Origin: an uncultured Loktanella sp. | Lineage (GTDB): Bacteria > Pseudomonadota > Alphaproteobacteria > Rhodobacterales > Rhodobacteraceae | Direction of reading: 5' to 3' | DNA: 6,609 bases | Assembly: GCA_913061335.1 (NCBI GenBank) | Contig: CAJXTP010000168.1 | Span: 1 to 6,609 of the forward strand | Part shown: positions 6,411 through 6,609 of the stretch, piece by piece | Numbering within the stretch: position 1 is the first letter of the stretch | How the letters are laid out: the number at the start of each line of letters is the position of its first letter | Notes under the pieces: generated by a model | What the model was told of the DNA's origin: nothing | The model's database searches: none | Seen by the model: the letters and a program-made list of their open reading frames with translations, nothing else | Position numbers and translations under genes: made by a program

Positions 6411-6562
6411 ATGAGCACTGGACATATCACAATCGACCTAGACGCCATTATCGCGAACTGGCGGGCCTTGGATAAAATGACCTCCGTGGAAACGGCGGCT
6501 GTTGTCAAAGCAGACGGATACGGCCTTGGGGCCGCGACCGTGGCAAAGGCATTGGCAAAAGC
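6411..6562 (+). CDS. alr: Alanine racemase, N-terminal fragment
   Basis: Interconverts L- and D-alanine with PLP to supply D-alanine for peptidoglycan; cytoplasmic. Only about 51 codons are genomic. The hallmark AVVKADGYGLG (residues 30-40) contains Lys33, the lysine that forms the Schiff base with PLP, and the opening TGHITIDLDAIIANWRAL is typical of the family's first strand and helix. The ATG at 6411 has a modest AAAGAG ribosome binding site 5 bases upstream. Full-length enzymes are about 350 residues; the rest is missing because the contig runs into sequencing adapter at about 6563, not because of a mutation. The base at 6563 (C) could be genomic or adapter. The frame stays open into the adapter and would give a false tail. 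A biosynthetic paralogue such as DadX cannot be excluded from this fragment. Confidence 0.9.
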
Positions 6563-6609
6563 CTGTCTCTTATACACATCTCCGAGCCCACGAGACCTCT
6601 CTACATCTC
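6563..6609 (+). other. Illumina Nextera adapter read-through (non-genomic)
   Basis: Positions 6563-6581 are exactly the 19-base Tn5 mosaic end used in Nextera libraries, CTGTCTCTTATACACATCT. 6582-6596 (CCGAGCCCACGAGAC) is the read-2 side adapter. 6597-6604 (CTCTCTAC) matches the i7 index that I recall as N707, and 6605-6609 (ATCTC) is the start of the P7 sequence. The order and spacing are those of a read running off a short library insert. This is not a natural Tn5 or IS50 end. Confidence 0.98.

Noticed and set aside
6290..6577. A 95-residue minus-strand ORF starting MYKRQ
   Set aside because: Its start lies inside the Nextera adapter and the rest is antisense to alr and its leader; it is an artefact.
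6563..6581. A Tn5/IS50 transposon end
   Set aside because: The 19-base mosaic end is followed directly by the synthetic read-2 adapter, an index and P7 bases, so it comes from library preparation and not from a natural insertion.

Overview
The window looks like a chromosomal contig end from an alphaproteobacterium, most likely a marine Roseobacter-type member of the Rhodobacteraceae. This rests on the style of the proteins (DUF1127 protein, the DnaB insertion, the first uncharacterised protein), on the moderate GC content and on the gene content. No genus is claimed. It is mostly housekeeping DNA: two pyrimidine biosynthesis genes, the replicative helicase and the start of alanine racemase. 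Between them lie three less well understood genes. I found no mobile element, CRISPR array, tRNA or rRNA.

Layout, left to right. (1) 1-882, plus strand: the 3' part of an uncharacterised protein with an alpha/beta-hydrolase-like elbow that lacks the usual serine; its true start is left of the window. (2) 901-945: a perfect hairpin between converging genes, a likely bidirectional terminator. (3) 960-1181, minus: a 73-residue DUF1127 protein, followed by a 108-base gap with two small dyads. (4) 1290-1574, minus: a small membrane protein. (5) 1693-3441, plus: pyrC and pyrE, 15 bases apart and probably one transcript, carrying out two steps of UMP synthesis, ended by a hairpin at 3465-3490. (6) 3443-3617: a leader region with a perfect DnaA box, then dnaB (3618-5111). 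(7) 5129-6280, minus: a multi-spanning membrane-bound di-iron hydroxylase/desaturase convergent with dnaB. (8) 6411-6562, plus: the first 51 codons of alanine racemase (alr).

The last 47 bases (6563-6609) are not genomic. They are Illumina Nextera adapter: the Tn5 mosaic end, the read-2 adapter, an 8-base index and the start of P7. The alr gene is therefore cut by a library artefact rather than by a biological event, and reading frames that enter the adapter give false protein ends.

There is no convincing new multi-gene system here. The points most worth a second look are the DnaA box in front of dnaB, the serine-less hydrolase-like protein, the hydroxylase of unknown substrate, a possibly leaderless pyrC, and the adapter contamination.
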